This document shows positions 12,701 through 23,295 of a DNA stretch of 64,000 nt, in pieces. The position numbers and the translations under genes were made by a program. The DNA comes from Mycobacterium seoulense (lineage in GTDB: Bacteria > Actinomycetota > Actinomycetes > Mycobacteriales > Mycobacteriaceae): positions 1,860,001 to 1,924,000 of the forward strand of contig NZ_AP022582.1 of NCBI RefSeq assembly GCF_010731595.1. The letters are read 5' to 3'. A model generated the notes under the pieces. It worked only from the letters and a program-made list of their open reading frames with translations, was not told where the DNA came from and searched no databases. Positions within the stretch are counted from its first letter, which is position 1; every line of letters starts with the position of its first letter.

Positions 12701-15700
12701 CGTCGGCGAGCTCGATCGAGATCGCGGTCGCGCCCCCACCTACCGCCGGATTGGTCGGCGCGATCCGGGCGCGCACCGCGCTGGCGCCAGCGGCGTGCAA
12801 GGACACGTCCTGCCAGGAGAAGGGCAGCATCACTTCGACGGGTTGGCCCGCCGCCTGCTGCGCCATGATGACGGCGTGCATGGCCGCGTCGAGCAACGCC
12901 GGGTGCACTCCGAACCCGCTGACGCCGCCCGCCGCGTCCGGCAGTCGCACCTCGGCGAACACCTCGTCGCCGCGGATCCACGTCGCGGTCAATCCCCTGA
13001 ACGCCGGGCCGTAGCCGTATCCGTGCGCCGCCAGGCGGTCGTAACCGTCGGCCACGTTCACGGCGACCGCGCCCTCGGGCGGCCACACGGCCAGGTCGGC
13101 GCTCGGCTCGATCGACCGGGAGCTCAAGACTCCCTCCGCGTGACACACCCACCCGGAACCGGCATCGGCGCGGGAAAACACCGAGACGGCACGCCGGCCC
13201 GTTTCTTCGCTGGGACCGACAACCACCTGTACGGCAACCGAACTGGCGGCCGGCAGCATCAGGGGGGCCTGGAGGGTCAGTTCGTCGACCACCGAACAGC
13301 CGACTTGGTCGCCGGCCCGGATCGCCAACTCGACGAACCCCGCGCCCGGGAACACGGCGGCGCCGGAGACCGCGTGATCGGCCAACCAACCCTGCAGGCT
13401 GGGCGACAGCCGACCCGTCAGCAGCACCCCGTCGGAGGCGGGCAGCTCCACGACCGCGCTGAGCAACGCGTGTTCGCTGGTGACCAGCCCCAGGCCCGCG
13501 GCGTCCGCCCCGATACCCTCCCCCGACAGCCAAAACCTGCGCCGGTCAAAGGCGTACGTCGGCAGCTCCACGAAGCGTGCGCCCGCCAGGACACCGTGCC
13601 AATCCACGCTCACGCCCGCGACGAACGCGGTGGCGGCCGACGTGAGGAATCGTTCGAGGCCGCCGTCGTCACGGCCCAAAGTGGGAATGACGGCGGCCTC
13701 GGTCTCGCCGCCGGTGCAGTCGTTGCAGGTGTCTTCGATGCCGGCGATCAGCGCGGGGTGCGGACTGGATTCGATGAAGGTGCGGTACCCGTGCTCGCAT
13801 GCGGCGCGCACCGCCTGGTCGAACTGCACGGTCTGCCGAATGTTGCGATACCAGTACGCGGCATCCAAACCTGCCGTGTCCAAACGGTTTCCGGTCACCG
13901 TGGAGAAGAAGGCGATGCGCGACGAACTCGGCTCGATACCGGCCAGCGCCTCGGCCAGCTCGTCACGAATGGCCTCGACCTCGACCGAGTGGGAGGCATA
14001 GTCCACGTCGATCCGACGGGTGCGCAGCTCCAGGTCGGCGCAGAAGCCGGCGAGTTCCTCCAGCGCGGCCACCTCACCCGATACCACCACCGCGGAACGG
14101 CCGTTGACGGCCGCGATGCTGACCCGATTGCCATAGGGCGCCAACAATTCCCGCGCCCGCTCGGTGCTGCATGCGATCGACAGCATGCCGCCGGAATGAG
14201 CCAGCGACCGCAACAACTTGCTGCGCAGGGTGACCACCCGTGCGGCATCGCGCAGCGAGAGGGCGCCGGCGACGTACGCCGCGGCGATCTCCCCCTGCGA
14301 ATGGCCGATCACCGCGTCCGGGTTGACCCCGATCGATTTCCACAGTTCGGCCAGCGACACCATCACCGCGAACAGCACCGGTTGCACCACGTCGACGCGA
14401 TCCATCCCCGGAGCGCCGGGGGCGCCCCGCAGGACGTCGATCAACGACCAATCGACGAACTCGGCGAACGCCTCCGCGCACACGTGGATCTGCTGGGCGA
14501 ATACCGGTGCGGTGTCCAGCAATTCGACGCCCATGCCCAGCCATTGGGAACCCTGACCGGGGAACACGAACACGTTCTTGCCGGCCGGCCCGGCGCTGCC
14601 CAGGATGACGGAACCGGTCGGGACCTCAACGTCGGGGCCGGCCAACTGGTCCAGCCCGGCCAGCAACCGGTCCCGATCGCCACCGACGACGACGGCCCGA
14701 TGCTCGAAGGTCGCGCGCCCCGCCAGCGACCAGGCCACGTCGGCGACGTCGAGTTCACCGCTGGCGCGCACATGCGCGGCCAGCCGGGCGGCCTGAGACC
14801 TCAACGCCGGCAACGATTTAGCAGATACCGCCCAAGGCACTGCCGCAGGCTTCGGGCCGTCCTCCGGAGGCTCGGGCGCAGGCGCCGCCTCGATGATCAC
14901 GTGTGCGTTGGTGCCGCTGATCCCGAACGACGACACGCCGGCCCGTTGGACGCGACTCGCCGGCCAGGGCTGCGGCTCCGTCAGGAGCGACACCAAACCC
15001 GCCGACCAATCGACATGCGGGCTGGGCACGTCGACATGCAATGTCGCCGGCAACATTTCGTGGCGCATGGCCTGGACCATCTTGATCACACCGGCCACGC
15101 CCGCCGCGGCCTGCGTGTGACCCATGTTGGACTTGATCGACCCCAGCCACAGGGGCTCGGACCGGTCTTGGCCGTATGTCGCCAACAACGCCTGGGCCTC
15201 GATGGGGTCGCCCAGCGTGGTCCCCGTGCCGTGGCCCTCGACCACGTCGACATCGGCCGTCGACAAGCCGGCATTGGCCAGGGCCGCCCGCACCACCCGC
15301 TGCTGCGACGGACCATTCGGCGCGGTCAACCCGTTGGACGCACCGTCCTGATTGACCGCCGAGCCGCGGACCAGCGCCAGCACCGGATGACCCAACCGCC
15401 GCGCATCCGAGAGCCGCTCGACGACGAGCATCGCGCCGCCCTCCGACCAGCCGACGCCATCGGCCGCGCCGGCGTAAGCCTTGGACCGGCCGTCAGGGGC
15501 CAGCCCCCGGTGGCGGCTGAATTCAACGAAGACCGTCGGGGTGGCGTTGACGGTCGCACCGCCGGCCAGCGCCAGATCGCACTCCCCCGAGCGCAGCGAC
15601 TGCACCGCCATGTGCAACGCCACCAACGACGACGAACACGCCGTGTCCACCGACACCGCCGGCCCCTCGAGCCCCAGCACGTACGACACGCGGCCCGAGG

Positions 15701-16244
15701 CGACGCTGGAGGTCATGCCGGTCAGGCGATAGCCCTCGATCTCCTCGGCGAGCATGCCGTAGCCCTGGACGATGAGGCCGGCGAACACACCGGTCGCGCT
15801 GCCCCGCAGCCCGCTGGGGTCGATCCCGCCCCTTTCCAAGGCCTCCCACGACAGTTCCAGCAGCATCCGGTGTTGGGGGTCCATCGCGAGCGCCTCGCTC
15901 GGAGCGATGCCGAAGAAGGCCGCGTCGAAGTCGGCGACACCGTCCACGAACCCACCGGTCCGCGCGTAGGTCTTGTGGCGCGCGTCGGGGTCCGGGTCGT
16001 ACAGGCCCGCCAGGTCCCAGCCGCGGTCGGCGGGGAACTCCGTGATCACGTCGCGGCCGTCGGCGACCATCTGCCACAGGTCCTCGGGTGTCTCGACGCC
16101 ACCGGGGAAGCGGCAGGACATCCCGACGATCGCGATCGGCTCGCTGGACCGCTCCAGCAACGCACGGTTGGTGCGTTTCAGGCGTTCGACCTGGACCAGC
16201 GCCTTCCGCAGCGCCTCGGTCGCATGCTGGAGTTGATCCACCAT
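3735..16244 (-). CDS. pks12: Mycoketide synthase Pks12, two-module type I polyketide synthase
   Basis: A 4169-residue enzyme. Approximate order: N-terminal coiled docking helix (1-35); module 1 KS (active Cys near 200 in DTACSSS), AT (~555-860, GHSQGE with YASH, methylmalonyl type), DH (~940, HxxxGxxxxP), ER (~1400-1690), KR (~1690-1870, LDD motif), ACP (~2010). Module 2 repeats this: KS (~2070), AT (~2590, GHSIGE with HAFH, malonyl type), DH (~2975), ER (~3545), KR (~3730), ACP (~4045), then an acidic C-terminal docking tail. In M. tuberculosis the homologue makes the methyl-branched alkyl chain of mannosyl-phosphomycoketide by repeated use of both modules. The start chosen is the ATG at 16244, with GAGAGG five bases upstream; a GTG at 16247 is the alternative. 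All catalytic domains look intact. Confidence 0.97.
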   Translation of the reverse strand: MVDQLQHATEALRKALVQVERLKRTNRALLERSSEPIAIVGMSCRFPGGVETPEDLWQMVADGRDVITEFPADRGWDLAGLYDPDPDARHKTYARTGGFVDGVADFDAAFFGIAPSEALAMDPQHRMLLELSWEALERGGIDPSGLRGSATGVFAGLIVQGYGMLAEEIEGYRLTGMTSSVASGRVSYVLGLEGPAVSVDTACSSSLVALHMAVQSLRSGECDLALAGGATVNATPTVFVEFSRHRGLAPDGRSKAYAGAADGVGWSEGGAMLVVERLSDARRLGHPVLALVRGSAVNQDGASNGLTAPNGPSQQRVVRAALANAGLSTADVDVVEGHGTGTTLGDPIEAQALLATYGQDRSEPLWLGSIKSNMGHTQAAAGVAGVIKMVQAMRHEMLPATLHVDVPSPHVDWSAGLVSLLTEPQPWPASRVQRAGVSSFGISGTNAHVIIEAAPAPEPPEDGPKPAAVPWAVSAKSLPALRSQAARLAAHVRASGELDVADVAWSLAGRATFEHRAVVVGGDRDRLLAGLDQLAGPDVEVPTGSVILGSAGPAGKNVFVFPGQGSQWLGMGVELLDTAPVFAQQIHVCAEAFAEFVDWSLIDVLRGAPGAPGMDRVDVVQPVLFAVMVSLAELWKSIGVNPDAVIGHSQGEIAAAYVAGALSLRDAARVVTLRSKLLRSLAHSGGMLSIACSTERARELLAPYGNRVSIAAVNGRSAVVVSGEVAALEELAGFCADLELRTRRIDVDYASHSVEVEAIRDELAEALAGIEPSSSRIAFFSTVTGNRLDTAGLDAAYWYRNIRQTVQFDQAVRAACEHGYRTFIESSPHPALIAGIEDTCNDCTGGETEAAVIPTLGRDDGGLERFLTSAATAFVAGVSVDWHGVLAGARFVELPTYAFDRRRFWLSGEGIGADAAGLGLVTSEHALLSAVVELPASDGVLLTGRLSPSLQGWLADHAVSGAAVFPGAGFVELAIRAGDQVGCSVVDELTLQAPLMLPAASSVAVQVVVGPSEETGRRAVSVFSRADAGSGWVCHAEGVLSSRSIEPSADLAVWPPEGAVAVNVADGYDRLAAHGYGYGPAFRGLTATWIRGDEVFAEVRLPDAAGGVSGFGVHPALLDAAMHAVIMAQQAAGQPVEVMLPFSWQDVSLHAAGASAVRARIAPTNPAVGGGATAISIELADGLGLPVLSVGAMVARPVSERQLRAAASSSGPERLFEVAWSPATAAAATQPAPPYEIMESVGSEQDPVTATYQRTHQALTAVQAWLTERDSGVLIVATRGAVGLAGEDVGDLPGAAVWGLVRSAQTEHPGRIVLVDSDVPLDDRTVVSVLAAGEPQILLRNGQVYTARVRPSRAVEDLLVPPADGPWRLGIGNAGTFENLQLEPVPNAGAPLEPGQVRVALRAIAANFRDIMITLGMFTHDALLGGEGAGVVTEVGPGVTEFAVGDSVYGFFPDGSGTLVPGDVRLLQPMPADWSYAEAAAISAVFTTAYMAFVHLADVKPGQRVLVHAAAGGVGMAAVQLGRHLGLEIFATASKGKWDTLRAMGFDDDHISDSRSLDFEEKFRAVTGGRGMDVVLDSLAGDFVDASLRLVAPGGVFLEMGKTDIRDPGVIAQEYPGVRYRAFDLFEPGRPRMHQWMIELAGLFDAGVLTPLPVTTFDIRRARAALRYLSQARHIGKVVMTVPDAWAAGTVLITGGTGMAGSTLARHLVTQHGVQNLVLLSRSGPDAPGSAELIAELQEAGARVRAVACDAADRAALASVIDDIPASHPLTGVIHAAGVLDDAMVTSLTPERVDAVLRAKVDAAWNLHELTRGLDLSVFVMFSSMAGLVGSSGQANYAAANSFLDGLAAHRRAHGLPAISLGWGLWDQASAMTGGLDAADLARLGRDGILALSSDEAMQLFDTALIVDEPFMAPARIDLGALRAHAAAVPPMFADLVNAPARRQVDDSLAAAKSKSALAHRLHGLPEAEQHAVLLDLVRSHIATVLGNTTPEAIDPDKAFQDLGFDSLTAVEMRNRLKTATGLALSPTLIFDYPTPNGLAGYIRSELAGVPQEITPTPVVRGAADDPIVIVGMACRYPGGVNSPEDLWRMLVERRDVLSAFPTDRGWDLAGIYNPDPDVPGTCYTRTGGFVDGVADFDPAFFGIAPSEALAMDPQQRMFLELSWEALERAGIEPGALRGSATGMFAGVYTQGYGMGAAPAAEGFRLTGQSSSVASGRVSYVLGLEGPAVSVDTACSSSLVALHLAAQSLRSGECDLALAGGVTVNATPDIFVEFSRMRGLSADGRCKAYAGAADGTGFAEGGGMLVVERLSDATRLGHPVLAVVRGSAINQDGASNGLTAPNGPSQQRVVRAALANAGLSGAEVDVVEGHGTGTTLGDPIEAQALLATYGQDRPEPLLLGSIKSNMGHTQAAAGVAGVIKMVLAMRHDLLPATLHVDEPSPHVDWSVGSVALLTEPQPWPANRPRRAGVSSFGISGTNAHVIIEAAPVEAAPAVERSTAPVVPWVVSAKSLSALGSQAARLAGHLRERDELDAGDVAWSLAGRSNFEHRAVVVGGDREQLLAGLDELATGEAGSVVQGTATPGGKTVFVFPGQGAQTLGMGMGLHAAYPVFAEAFNAVVAELDRHLLRPLREVMWGHDENLLNTTEFAQPALFAVEVALFRLLESWGVRPDFVLGHSIGELSAAHVAGVLSLENAAVLVAARGRFMQALPQGGAMIAVQATEDEVCPLLVPEVGIAAINGPASVVISGAEDKVAAVAERLRADGRRVHRLAVSHAFHSPLMDPMIDEFGTVAAGLAVGKPAIPIVSNLTGQPAADDFASPAYWKRHIREAVRFADSVRFVHSAGANRFLEVGPGSGLTASIEETLPDAPVITISALRKDRPEPVTLTHAVAQGFVGGMDVDWRAAVGKANFVELPTYAFERRRFWLSGDGAPVDAAGLGLAPGEHALLGAVVELPASGGVVLTGRLSPGAQGWLADHAVGGVVLFPGAGFVELAIRAGDEVGCGVVDELNLAAPLVLPGSGSVAVQVVVGGADESGARAVSVFSRADAGSGWSLHAEGVLRAGSVQPSVDLSAWPPVGAIPVDVGDGYERLADRGYGYGPAFRGLTAMWRRGDEVFAEVSLPADAGVSPAGFGVHPVMLDAALHAVILTSDADDLPEGSMLVPFSWQQVSLHAAGATAVRARIVPVGDSAVSIELADGLGLPVLSVASMVARPVTDQQLMAAVSNSGPERLFEVVWSVQRSTSVQPVTVSAWGATESDESGARPSAVVFESAPVAEDVVADVYAATRAVLPVLQSWLAREGAGTLVVATRGAMTLPGEDVTDLAGAAVWGLVRSAQTEHPGRIVLVDTDGPLDDESVAAALSVGEPQVLLRGGAVYTARVHGSRAVGGLLVPPGEGPWRLGMSSPGTFENLRLERIPDADAALEPGQVRVALSALAANFRDVMIALGLYPDPEAVMGIEASGVVVETGPETGSGEPRLAIGDRVMGLFPDGTGTIARTDQRLLAKVPAGWSHTAAATTAVVFATAFYALVDLAAAKRGQRVLVHAATGGVGMAAVQLARHLGLEVFATASRGKWDTLRDMGFDEDHISDSRSLDFEEKFRVVTGGRGMDVVLDSLAGDFVDASLRLVAPGGVFLEMGKTDMREPEVVAQQHPGVRYRAFDLFEAGPDRIARILDELVALFGDDVLRPLPVTRFDVRRAPAALRYLSQARHVGKVVMTLPDAWAAGTVLITGATGMAGSALARHVVARHGAPNLVLVSRRGLDAPGAAELVTELSAAGAQVQVVACDAADREALAKVIADIPVQRPLSAVIHAAGVLDDAVISSLTPERVAAVLRAKVDAAWNLHELTRELDVSAFVLFSSMAGLAGASGQANYAAANSFLDGLAVHRRMHGLPAMSLAWGLWDQASAMTGALGAADRARFGRDGIVAMSSDEALELLDTALIVDEPFLLPAHIDRAALRVKFDGGTLPPMFVDLINAPTRRQVDDSLAAAKSKSALLQRLEGLPEDEQHAVLLDLVRSNIATVLGNTSPESIDPDRAFQELGFDSLTAVEMRNRLKSATGLALSPTLIFDYPNSAALAGYMHRELVGATEQQSPAAAPGEAEIQRAVGSIPVKRLRQAGVLELLLALANEADGARADGQSPATAVTSEKDIADMDLEDLVNAALMDDDD

Positions 16245-16581
16245 CACTACCTCTCGCCTAACTTGGCCGTCAGCTGCCCCGATGCGACTCTCGCCGAGTC
16301 ACGGAAATTGCTGCACGATGCGATGCCGTGCCGCTCTCCGGCCCAAGAATGTCGCTGGTGAGTATGGCCAACTCCGACGGGATTTCAAAACGTCCGATGC
16401 CCCCGGTTGCTGCGGGAGGACCGGCTTCGGCCTGCGGAACGCCTTGTCCAAGGGGCTCGAAACGCGCCGTTGCGCCCCTGGGTACCGGGGTCCGTCCAGA
16501 CCCGGGTAGAGCCGGATGCAACTGACGCGCCTGCCATGGCGCGACTGTACCCGGCTGTGCATCGGCAGTGCTCAGGACGGC
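16245..16581. other. Intergenic region upstream of pks12
   Basis: This is about 337 bases between the start of pks12 and the end of the zinc-ribbon gene, both on the minus strand. No frame here has convincing coding character. It should hold the pks12 promoter. An imperfect palindrome centred on GGTACC lies at about 16474-16490 and is the only structure I noticed; no function is assigned. Confidence 0.5.
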
Positions 16582-16941
16582 TCAGACACCGGCCCGGCGC
16601 CAGCCGTCGGCCGCTCGGGCGGCCCGGATCAGCACGTCGCACAGTTCGCGCAGTTCGGCTGCCCGGGCTCCTTCTTCGAGGGCGGTGGCGACGTCCTCGG
16701 CCGCGCACCGCACCTGGTAGACCCGGTCGGACAGGTCGACCGCGTCGTCGGCCGACAGCACCACGGCGTCGGGAGGCAACGCGAGAGCGGCCCCGGCGGC
16801 GCCCCTGGTCAGGGAGGCGCGCTGCTCGTACGCCCGCTGCCGGCACGACTGCCGGCAGTACTGGCGGCGACGCCCCATCCCGGCGTCGGACACGTCTCGA
16901 CCGCACCAGCGGCACGGCTGCGGGTGGGTGCGACGACTCAC
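16582..16941 (-). CDS. Small zinc-ribbon-like conserved protein (Rv2049c-like)
   Basis: The 119-residue product begins at GTG. Near its N-terminus it has a Cys4 knuckle, CRWCG followed by a basic GRRRQYCRQSCRQR segment, that should bind one zinc. The rest is Ala-rich and helical (a run around VYQVRCAAEDVATALEEG). The frame stays open upstream to 17052, but that stretch would run into the rbpA promoter, and the family-like start is the Val before SRRTHPQPCRWCG. It is transcribed away from rbpA and towards pks12. As I recall, a similarly placed small gene of unknown function lies between pks12 and rbpA in M. tuberculosis. Nucleic-acid binding is plausible from the basic Cys4 motif but unproven. 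Confidence 0.7.
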   Translation of the reverse strand: MSRRTHPQPCRWCGRDVSDAGMGRRRQYCRQSCRQRAYEQRASLTRGAAGAALALPPDAVVLSADDAVDLSDRVYQVRCAAEDVATALEEGARAAELRELCDVLIRAARAADGWRRAGV

Positions 16942-16958
16942 GCCTGCCGACTTTAGTC

Positions 16959-16977
16959 GGGATCGCGCGGCGATCCC
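16959..16977. promoter_or_regulatory. Inverted repeat in the rbpA / zinc-ribbon divergent promoter region
   Basis: Perfect 8-bp arms, GGGATCGC and GCGATCCC, flank a 3-base loop, about 150 bases before rbpA and 17 bases before the start of the divergent gene. It could be an operator for either gene or an RNA hairpin in a 5' leader. No known consensus was recognised. Confidence 0.35.
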
Positions 16978-17125
16978 GGTATCATTGAGGGTCGCGTCGC
17001 GTACGCCGGCAACCGATCCGGGAACTACGCAGAGCGCCACGACGTTTGCCAAGCGGACAGAATTGCACGACAGCAGCCCAAAAGAGCAGCAGCCCAGAAG
17101 TTCGAAAACCTAGAGGAGTAGCAAC

Positions 17126-17461
17126 ATGGCTGATCGCGTCCTTAGGGGCAGTCGCCTCGGAGCCGTGAGCTACGAGACCGACCGCAACCACGACCTCGCC
17201 CCGCGCCAGATCGCGCGGTACCGCACCGAGAACGGCGAAGAGTTCGAGGTCCCGTTCGCCGACGACGCCGAGATCCCCGGCACCTGGCTGTGCCGCAACG
17301 GCATGGAAGGCACGCTGATCGAGGGCGACCTGCCCGAGCCGAAGAAGGTGAAGCCGCCGCGCACCCACTGGGACATGTTGCTGGAGCGGCGCAGCGTTGA
17401 AGAACTCGAAGAGCTGCTCAAGGAGCGGCTCGAAATCATTCGCTCGCGCCGCCGCGGCTGA
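17126..17461 (+). CDS. rbpA: RNA polymerase-binding protein RbpA
   Basis: This 111-residue actinobacterial transcription factor binds the RNA polymerase core and the principal sigma factor and stabilises open promoter complexes. The sequence shows the N-terminal tail with RGSRLGAVSYETD, the central core domain, the basic linker (KKVKPPRTHWDMLLERR) that contacts promoter DNA, and the C-terminal helical sigma-interaction domain (SVEELEELLKERLEIIRSRR). Length matches the M. tuberculosis protein as I recall it. A GAGGAG ribosome binding site precedes the ATG at good spacing. It is convergent with ppm1, with only nine bases between the stops. It is presumably transcribed from the region containing the inverted repeat at 16959-16977. 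Confidence 0.98.
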   Translation: MADRVLRGSRLGAVSYETDRNHDLAPRQIARYRTENGEEFEVPFADDAEIPGTWLCRNGMEGTLIEGDLPEPKKVKPPRTHWDMLLERRSVEELEELLKERLEIIRSRRRG

Positions 17462-17470
17462 CCCGGCCGC

Positions 17471-18265
17471 CTAGCTGCGGTTGTCGGCGCGCTGGGTGCC
17501 GGCGCGGCTCTTGCGCCCCTCGATGCCCCAGCGGGTGACCTTGACCAGGGCCTCGCGGATGTTCGATCCGCTCATCTTCGAGACGCCGAGTTCACGCTCG
17601 GTGAAGGTGATCGGCACCTCCGCGATGACGAAGCCGTTGCACACCGTGCGCCAGGTCAGGTCGATCTGGAAGCAATAGCCCTTGGAGTCCACCGCGTCGA
17701 GACCGATCGCCTCGAGGACTTCGCGGCGGTAGGCGCGGTAGCCGGCGGTGATGTCATGGACGCCGATACCCAGCGCAAGCCGCGCATAGGTGTTGGCCGT
17801 CCACGACAACGCCCAGCGCCGCCACGGCCAATTGCGCACCGATCCGCCTTCGACGTACCGGGACCCGATGGCCAGATCGGCTCCGGCGTCGACGGCGTCC
17901 AGCAGACGGTGCAGCTGTTCGGGCGCGTGGCTGCCGTCGGCGTCCATCTCCACCAGCACCGAGTAGTCGCGGCTCAGGCCCCAGGCGAAGCCGGCCAGAT
18001 ACGCCGCGCCCAGCCCGTCCTTGGCGGTGCGGTGCATCACGTGGGTGCGACCGGCGTCGGCGGCGGCGAGTTCCTCGGCGAGCTCACCGGTGCCGTCGGG
18101 GCTGCTGTCATCGACGATGAGCAGGTGCACGTGCGGGCACGCGTCCTTCAGGCGCCGGTGGATCACCGGCAGGTTCTCCCGCTCGTTGTAGGTGGGGATG
18201 ATCACCAGGACGCGCTCGCTGGGACGACTTCCCGGATCCCGGGGCGCCGGCTGGCCGGTGGTCAT
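17471..18265 (-). CDS. ppm1: Polyprenol-monophosphomannose synthase Ppm1 (stand-alone catalytic unit)
   Basis: A 264-residue family-2 glycosyltransferase of the dolichol-phosphate-mannose synthase type. It transfers mannose from GDP-mannose to polyprenyl phosphate, making the donor for late mannosylation of lipomannan/lipoarabinomannan and of proteins. Visible motifs are the nucleotide-binding start [15 protein letters not shown], the VDDSSPDGT strand and the metal-binding DAD in EMDADGSH. There are no C-terminal membrane helices, so membrane location probably depends on Lnt. In M. tuberculosis, as I recall, this unit is the C-terminal domain of one protein fused to Lnt; here it is separate. 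Its ATG overlaps the lnt stop in an ATGA, which implies translational coupling. The product could also feed mannosylation of the mycoketide phosphate made through nearby pks12; that link is inference. Confidence 0.96.
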   Translation of the reverse strand: MTTGQPAPRDPGSRPSERVLVIIPTYNERENLPVIHRRLKDACPHVHLLIVDDSSPDGTGELAEELAAADAGRTHVMHRTAKDGLGAAYLAGFAWGLSRDYSVLVEMDADGSHAPEQLHRLLDAVDAGADLAIGSRYVEGGSVRNWPWRRWALSWTANTYARLALGIGVHDITAGYRAYRREVLEAIGLDAVDSKGYCFQIDLTWRTVCNGFVIAEVPITFTERELGVSKMSGSNIREALVKVTRWGIEGRKSRAGTQRADNRS

Positions 18266-20331
18266 GTAGCTCCTCTGTGTCGCCCGAACTTACGCGACGG
18301 TCGTCGGCCGCCCCCGTGGAGCGGAGTGTAGTCACCGCCGTCATCCGGCGGCGTCTGGTCCCCGCCCTCGTCGGGCGGACCGGCCGAGTCGGCCTCGGCG
18401 GGTGGGGTTGCGGCCGCCGGCGGGCCGGCCCCTGGGGATTCGTCCGGGGCCTCGGACCCCCGCCGAATCGAACGCGGGAACCATCCATTGTGCCGTATCC
18501 CCGCCACGATCGCCGCCCCGGCCGCCGCGACCAGGAGCCACTGCAGCAGCGGAGCCCAGCGGGTGGCCGGCGTCAGTTTCGTCTTCAGGCGTACCTGGAT
18601 GTCCAGGTAGTCGGGCTGGAAGAAGTCCGTGCGCACCAGCTCGGCCCCGTCCGGCGCGATCACCGCGCTGATCCCGGTGGTGCCGGCGACCACCACGTAT
18701 CGATCGTGCTCGACGGCCCGCACCTTGGCGAATCCCAGCTGCTGTTCGCTCATGGTCTTGTTGAAGGTGGCGTTGTTGCTCGGGACGGCCAGCAGCTGGG
18801 CGCCGTTGCGGACCGCCTTGCGCGGGACGCGGTCGAAGATCACCTCCCAGCAGGTGGCGACCCCCACCGGCACCCCCGCGATGTGCACGACGTCCCGGCC
18901 CGGGCGGGGCACCATGTTCCCGGCGCGGTCGGCGTAGCCGGAAAGATGCTTGAACAGCCACGGCATCGGCAGGTATTCGCCGAATGGCTGCACGATTTCC
19001 TTGTCATGGCGATCGGCGGGTCCGGTGGACGGATTCCACACGATCATGGTGTTGGTGTACTGCGGATTCTCCGGCGGGCTGCCGGGCAGCTCCGACACGG
19101 TGCCGATCAGGATCGGCGCGCCGATCGCGGTCGCGGCCTGCGATATTTCCAGCGCGGCGTCGACGTTGGCCAGCGGGTCGATGTCCGAGGAGTCCTCCGG
19201 CCAGATGACGAACTGCGGTTGCGGCGCCTGGCCCGCGCGCACGTCCTCCGCCAGCCGCAGGGTCTCGCGCACGTGGTTGTCGAGCACCGCCCGGCGCTGG
19301 GCGTTGAAGTCGAGGCCGAGCCGCGGCACGTTGCCCTGCACCACCGCGACGGTGACCGAGGGCTCGCCGCCGGACCCGGTGCCGGCGTGCCGGACCTGCG
19401 GCCAGACGACGACGCACGCGAACATCACCAGGCAGATGCACACGCCCGGCAGCACCACCGCAGGCGGTGTCGCAGCGGCGTCGGCCGGTTCGCCGCCGCG
19501 CCGCGCCGCCTGACCGGTGTGCCACCACTTCACGATCTCCAGCTCGATGGCGGTCGCGCTGAACCCGACCAGCACGATCGCCATGGAGAGCAGCGTTGCG
19601 CCCCCGAGCTGGGCCAACGGCAAGAAGGGTCCCTGCGCTTGGCCGAACGCCACCGACCCCCACGGGAAGCCGCCGAACGGGACGATCGACTTCAGCCACT
19701 CCTGGGCCGTCCACACCAGCGCGAACCAGACGGGCCAGCCCGGCAGCCGGCGCACGACCACGGCGCACAGGCCGAACAGGGCGGGAAACAGCGCACAGGT
19801 CATCCCCAGCACCACCCAGGGCACGGCACCCACGAGCATGCTGATCCACGGCAGCAGGGGCAGATAGAAGGCCAACCCGAAGAGGAAGCCGTAGCCCAAC
19901 CCACCCGCCGGCGTGGTCGCCGGGTGCTTGAGCACCCAGGCCAACAGCGCGGCCGCGACGACCGCGCCCCACCACCAGTTCAGCGACGGGAAGCTGGCGA
20001 AGAGCAGCGCGCCGCCCGCCACCGCGCACGCCAACCGAGTCAGCCGCGGACCCATGGCAGCCCGGACGGCCGGCAGCCGCGCGAGCACCCGGCGCCCCAG
20101 GCTCCCCAGCCGGTCCGTCAGCGGCGCGCCGCCGGCGTGCGGGGCGGCGGCGCCGTCGTCTGGCTCGGGGCCGGGTTCGGGCCCCGACACGACGGCGGCG
20201 GGCTCGTCGTCGCGCTCCGATTCGGCTTCGTCGCTGATCGGGTCGGTGTCCGGGCGCGCCGCGACGCCGTCGTCGACCGGCGGGTCGGGCTGGTCGGGAC
20301 GGTCGTTTCCGCCGGACCATTCCCTAGCCAT
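18262..20331 (-). CDS. lnt: Apolipoprotein N-acyltransferase Lnt
   Basis: A 689-residue membrane enzyme that N-acylates the lipoprotein N-terminal Cys. After an acidic, Pro-rich cytoplasmic extension (about residues 1-75) come several hydrophobic helices (from [15 protein letters not shown] onward). Next is the periplasmic carbon-nitrogen-hydrolase domain with the catalytic set: Glu in VIWPEDSSD, Lys in [11 protein letters not shown] and Cys in [11 protein letters not shown]. One more helix follows near the end ([18 protein letters not shown]), then a hydrophilic tail. The start at ATG 20331 overlaps the upstream amidohydrolase end by eight bases; the frame stays open further upstream only because it runs through that gene. 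The stop overlaps the ppm1 start. Confidence 0.95.
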   Translation of the reverse strand: MAREWSGGNDRPDQPDPPVDDGVAARPDTDPISDEAESERDDEPAAVVSGPEPGPEPDDGAAAPHAGGAPLTDRLGSLGRRVLARLPAVRAAMGPRLTRLACAVAGGALLFASFPSLNWWWGAVVAAALLAWVLKHPATTPAGGLGYGFLFGLAFYLPLLPWISMLVGAVPWVVLGMTCALFPALFGLCAVVVRRLPGWPVWFALVWTAQEWLKSIVPFGGFPWGSVAFGQAQGPFLPLAQLGGATLLSMAIVLVGFSATAIELEIVKWWHTGQAARRGGEPADAAATPPAVVLPGVCICLVMFACVVVWPQVRHAGTGSGGEPSVTVAVVQGNVPRLGLDFNAQRRAVLDNHVRETLRLAEDVRAGQAPQPQFVIWPEDSSDIDPLANVDAALEISQAATAIGAPILIGTVSELPGSPPENPQYTNTMIVWNPSTGPADRHDKEIVQPFGEYLPMPWLFKHLSGYADRAGNMVPRPGRDVVHIAGVPVGVATCWEVIFDRVPRKAVRNGAQLLAVPSNNATFNKTMSEQQLGFAKVRAVEHDRYVVVAGTTGISAVIAPDGAELVRTDFFQPDYLDIQVRLKTKLTPATRWAPLLQWLLVAAAGAAIVAGIRHNGWFPRSIRRGSEAPDESPGAGPPAAATPPAEADSAGPPDEGGDQTPPDDGGDYTPLHGGGRRPSRKFGRHRGAT

Positions 20332-21928
20332 GGATGACAGCGCCCCGATGCACCGTTCGACGGCAGCGTGGCAGGGCGTCGGTCGGGCCCAGGCGCGGCA
20401 GCGCCGGCACCCGGGCGCGCGGGTCGGTCGACCAGCGCGCGACGGCGTCGCGGGGTGCGTGGACGTCCAGGGGGCCCGCGTCCCAGACGGCGTAGGAGGC
20501 CGGTGCGCCGGGCACCAACGTTCCGGTCTTGCCGTCGTGGACGCCGGCGGCCCGCCAGCCGCCACGGGTGGCGGCGGCGAACGCGGCCCGCGCGGAGATC
20601 GCGCTGCCCGGGGTGTGATGGTTGACCGCCGCGCGCACGCTGGCCCACGGGTCGAGGCCCGTCACCGGCGCGTCGGAACCTAACGCGAGGGGCACGCCTT
20701 GGGATGCTAACAGCGCAAGCGGGTTGAGCTGACCGCCTCGCTGGGCGCCGAGGCGCCGCGCGTACATGCCGCCGGTCCCGCCCCACAACGCATCGAAGTT
20801 GGGCTGCACGCTGGCGATGACGCCCCATTGGCCCAGCTGGGCGGCCTGCTCGGGGGTGACCATTTCCAGGTGCTCGAGGCGGTGCCCGCACCGGGCGACG
20901 GCCACCGGCCCGAGCTGAGCGACCACGCGTTCGAAGGCGGTGACCACCGCCGTGACGGCGGCGTCGCCGATGACGTGGAAGCCGGCGGTCACCTCCGCTT
21001 CGGTGCAGGCACGCACGTGCGCCTCGATGGCGTCGGGGTCGAGGTAGCAGGTGCCGTGTCGGTCCGCGGCGTCGGCGTACGGCTCGTGCAGCCAGGCGGT
21101 GCGTGACCCGAGGGCGCCGTCGACGAACAGGTCGCCGGCCAGCCCGCGCGCCCCGGTCTGCTCGACCAGCGCGCGTGCCCGTTCGGGCGTGCTCACCGCC
21201 TCACCCCAGTAGCCGGTCACCTCGACACCGTGATCGAGGGACCGCAGGCGCAGCCAGTCGTCCAGCCCGCCGATATCGGGCCCGGCGCATTCGTGCACCG
21301 CGACGACCCCGGCCGCCGCGGCGGCCCGCAGGGCGGCCGCGGCGGCGTCGACCAGCTGGTCGGGCGTCAACAGGTCGCGCGCGACGGCGCGGACCAGGTG
21401 GTGAGCGTCGCCGGTGAGCGGCCGGTCTTCGGCGAAGCCGGCCGCCGCCGGTAGGTCCGCGACCAGCCGGCGCAACGCCGTCGAGGCGAGCGCGGAGTGG
21501 ACGTCGACCCTGGACAGGTAGGCCGGCCGGTCGCCGAGGACGGCATCGAGGTCGGCGGTGTCCGGCGGGCGGTTCTCGGGCCACGACGACTCGTCCCAGC
21601 CATGCCCCCACACGGGTCGGCCGGGGTGGGCGGCCGCGTAGTCGGCGACCATCTGGATGCAGTGCGCCCGCGAGCGGACCGCGCGTAGGTCCAGCCCGCT
21701 GAGCGTCAGGCCGGTCGCGGTCAGATGGATGTGGCTGTCGACGAACCCCGGCGCCACGAAACCGCCGTCCAAGTCCTCGATCTCGGCGCCGGGAAACAGG
21801 TCGCGGCCCACGTCATCGCCGCCCAGCCACGCGACGACGTCGCCGCGCACCGCCATGGCGGTGGCGTCGGGGTGGGTCGGGCTGTGCACCCGGCCGTTGA
21901 CCAGCAGGGTGGTGGACGTCTCGCTCAC
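20324..21928 (-). CDS. Amidohydrolase of the YtcJ-like type
   Basis: A 534-residue metal-dependent hydrolase with a TIM-barrel amidohydrolase fold. The N-terminal beta-sandwich ([10 protein letters not shown]) is followed by the first metal motif GFVDSHIHL (HxH). Later come [16 protein letters not shown] with a metal His, GHRLEHLE and the late LALGSDAPV strand carrying the catalytic Asp. YtcJ-like enzymes hydrolyse N-formyl or N-acyl compounds; the substrate here is unknown. As I recall, M. tuberculosis has a gene of almost this length at the same place (Rv2052c). It is upstream of and overlaps lnt by eight bases, so the amidohydrolase, lnt and ppm1 form one minus-strand operon, probably starting at fxsA. 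Confidence 0.9.
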   Translation of the reverse strand: MSETSTTLLVNGRVHSPTHPDATAMAVRGDVVAWLGGDDVGRDLFPGAEIEDLDGGFVAPGFVDSHIHLTATGLTLSGLDLRAVRSRAHCIQMVADYAAAHPGRPVWGHGWDESSWPENRPPDTADLDAVLGDRPAYLSRVDVHSALASTALRRLVADLPAAAGFAEDRPLTGDAHHLVRAVARDLLTPDQLVDAAAAALRAAAAAGVVAVHECAGPDIGGLDDWLRLRSLDHGVEVTGYWGEAVSTPERARALVEQTGARGLAGDLFVDGALGSRTAWLHEPYADAADRHGTCYLDPDAIEAHVRACTEAEVTAGFHVIGDAAVTAVVTAFERVVAQLGPVAVARCGHRLEHLEMVTPEQAAQLGQWGVIASVQPNFDALWGGTGGMYARRLGAQRGGQLNPLALLASQGVPLALGSDAPVTGLDPWASVRAAVNHHTPGSAISARAAFAAATRGGWRAAGVHDGKTGTLVPGAPASYAVWDAGPLDVHAPRDAVARWSTDPRARVPALPRLGPTDALPRCRRTVHRGAVIHG

Positions 21929-21960
21929 AGGCCAAAACTACGTGTGCCGGCGGAACGTGT

Positions 21961-22509
21961 TCAGTCCCAGGCGGGCCGCCCCGGGTACCCGCCGCGCACC
22001 GGCTCGTTGGACAGGGCGGGCGGGCGGATGTCCCGGACGTCGACGACCTCGCCCTCGATGTAGCCGTCGAGGTTGCCGTCGCCGCCGGCCGTGCCACGGT
22101 GACGCACCCCGGCACCGAACAGCGTCGTGTCGGCCAGCAGGGGCATCCGCTGCCGCAGGCCGCGCATCGCGAGCGCGGCCAACCCCGGGCCGACGGCCGA
22201 CCGGACGGGCCGCACCAGCAGCAAGAGCCCCAACACCGTGGTGACCGGTCCGGGTATCAGGACCAGCAGGGCGCCGAGCGTGACCAACGTCCCGTCCCGC
22301 ACCGCGGCGCGCGACTCGGCGAGGCCGGAGCGCAGGCGCCCGATCTGGCGGAGCAGGTGCGAGCCCGTCATCGGCACCAAGAGCACCCAGCCGAGCACGA
22401 AGCTGCCCACCAGCGCCAGCAGCGTCCAACCCCACCCGATCGTCGACACCAGGGCGATGACCGCCGCCAGCTCGACGACGGCGTAGACGAGAAACAGCCG
22501 TGACAACAT
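21961..22509 (-). CDS. fxsA: FxsA family membrane protein
   Basis: A 182-residue protein with the FxsA layout. Two hydrophobic hairpins follow the start (LFLVYAVVELAAVIALV, TLLALVGSFVLGWVLLV), then an amphipathic region, then two further helices (LVTLGALLVLIPGPVTTVLGLLLL, including the conserved LIPGPVTTVLG segment). A hydrophilic C-terminal tail of about 60 residues carries GEVVDVRDI. FxsA in E. coli relieves F-plasmid exclusion of phage T7; its native role in mycobacteria is unknown. The ATG at 22509 begins at the first membrane helix. A longer frame exists upstream, but its extra residues are not hydrophobic and it would intrude on the divergent gene's leader. It lies 32 bases upstream of the amidohydrolase gene. 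Confidence 0.88.
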   Translation of the reverse strand: MLSRLFLVYAVVELAAVIALVSTIGWGWTLLALVGSFVLGWVLLVPMTGSHLLRQIGRLRSGLAESRAAVRDGTLVTLGALLVLIPGPVTTVLGLLLLVRPVRSAVGPGLAALAMRGLRQRMPLLADTTLFGAGVRHRGTAGGDGNLDGYIEGEVVDVRDIRPPALSNEPVRGGYPGRPAWD

Positions 22510-22582
22510 GTCACGCCAACGTGTGCCGGCCGAGTCGAAGTTCCCATGGTGGTGTCCGGGCCGATTGCAGTTAGATGACGCT

Positions 22583-23290
22583 ATGACCACGATTGAGATC
22601 GACACGCCCGACGGACCGATCGACGCGCTGCTGGACCTGCCCGCGGGTCAGGGCCCGTGGCCCGGCGTGGTGGTGATCCACGACGCGTTCGGATACGGCC
22701 GGGACAAGGAGTCGACGAACAAGCGCATCGCCCAGGCCGGTTATGTGGCGATCACTCCGAACATGTACGCGCGGGGCGGGCGCATCCGCTGCATCACCCG
22801 GGTCATGAAGGAGTTGCAGACGCAGCGCGGCCGCGCCCTCGACGACATCCTGGCGGCCCGCGATCACCTGAAAGCCATGCCGGAATGTTCCGGCCAGGTC
22901 GGCATCGCGGGCTTCTGCATGGGCGGCCAGTTCGCGCTGGTGATGTCGCCCAAGGGTTTCGGTGCCTCCGCGCCGTTCTACGGTGCTCCCCTGCCCCGCA
23001 ACCTCGACAGGACGCTCGAGGGGGCGTGCCCGATCGTGGCCAGCTTCGGCGCCCGCGACCCGCTGGGCCGGGGCGCGCCCGAGAAATTGCGCGAGACCGT
23101 CGCCCGCAAGAACATCACCGCCGACGTGAAGGTCTATCCCGGCGTCGGACACAGCTTCGCGAACGAATTGCCCGCGCAGCCGCTGCTTCGGATCACCGGT
23201 TTCGGCTACGACCGGGCGGCCACCGAGGACGCGTGGAGCCGGGTCTTCGCGTTCTTCGGCGAACATCTGGCGGCGGGGACGACGACGTAG
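22583..23290 (+). CDS. Dienelactone hydrolase family protein
   Basis: A 235-residue alpha/beta hydrolase. The dienelactone-hydrolase triad is visible: the nucleophile Cys in GFCMGGQ, Asp in GARDPLG and His in GVGHSFAN. Family members open cyclic lactones such as dienelactone or act on other small esters. Strand one (GPWPGVVVIHDAFGYG) supplies the oxyanion region. The ATG at 22583 is chosen because the family starts shortly before the first strand; an in-frame upstream start would overlap the divergent fxsA. As I recall, Rv2054 is the M. tuberculosis counterpart in the same position. It converges on the PfpI-like gene, five bases apart. The physiological substrate is unknown. Confidence 0.92.
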   Translation: MTTIEIDTPDGPIDALLDLPAGQGPWPGVVVIHDAFGYGRDKESTNKRIAQAGYVAITPNMYARGGRIRCITRVMKELQTQRGRALDDILAARDHLKAMPECSGQVGIAGFCMGGQFALVMSPKGFGASAPFYGAPLPRNLDRTLEGACPIVASFGARDPLGRGAPEKLRETVARKNITADVKVYPGVGHSFANELPAQPLLRITGFGYDRAATEDAWSRVFAFFGEHLAAGTTT

Positions 23291-23295
23291 TTGCG

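Noticed and set aside
18262..20565. Lnt beginning upstream of 20331
   Set aside because: The added residues overlap the end of the amidohydrolase gene and have no membrane or enzyme character.
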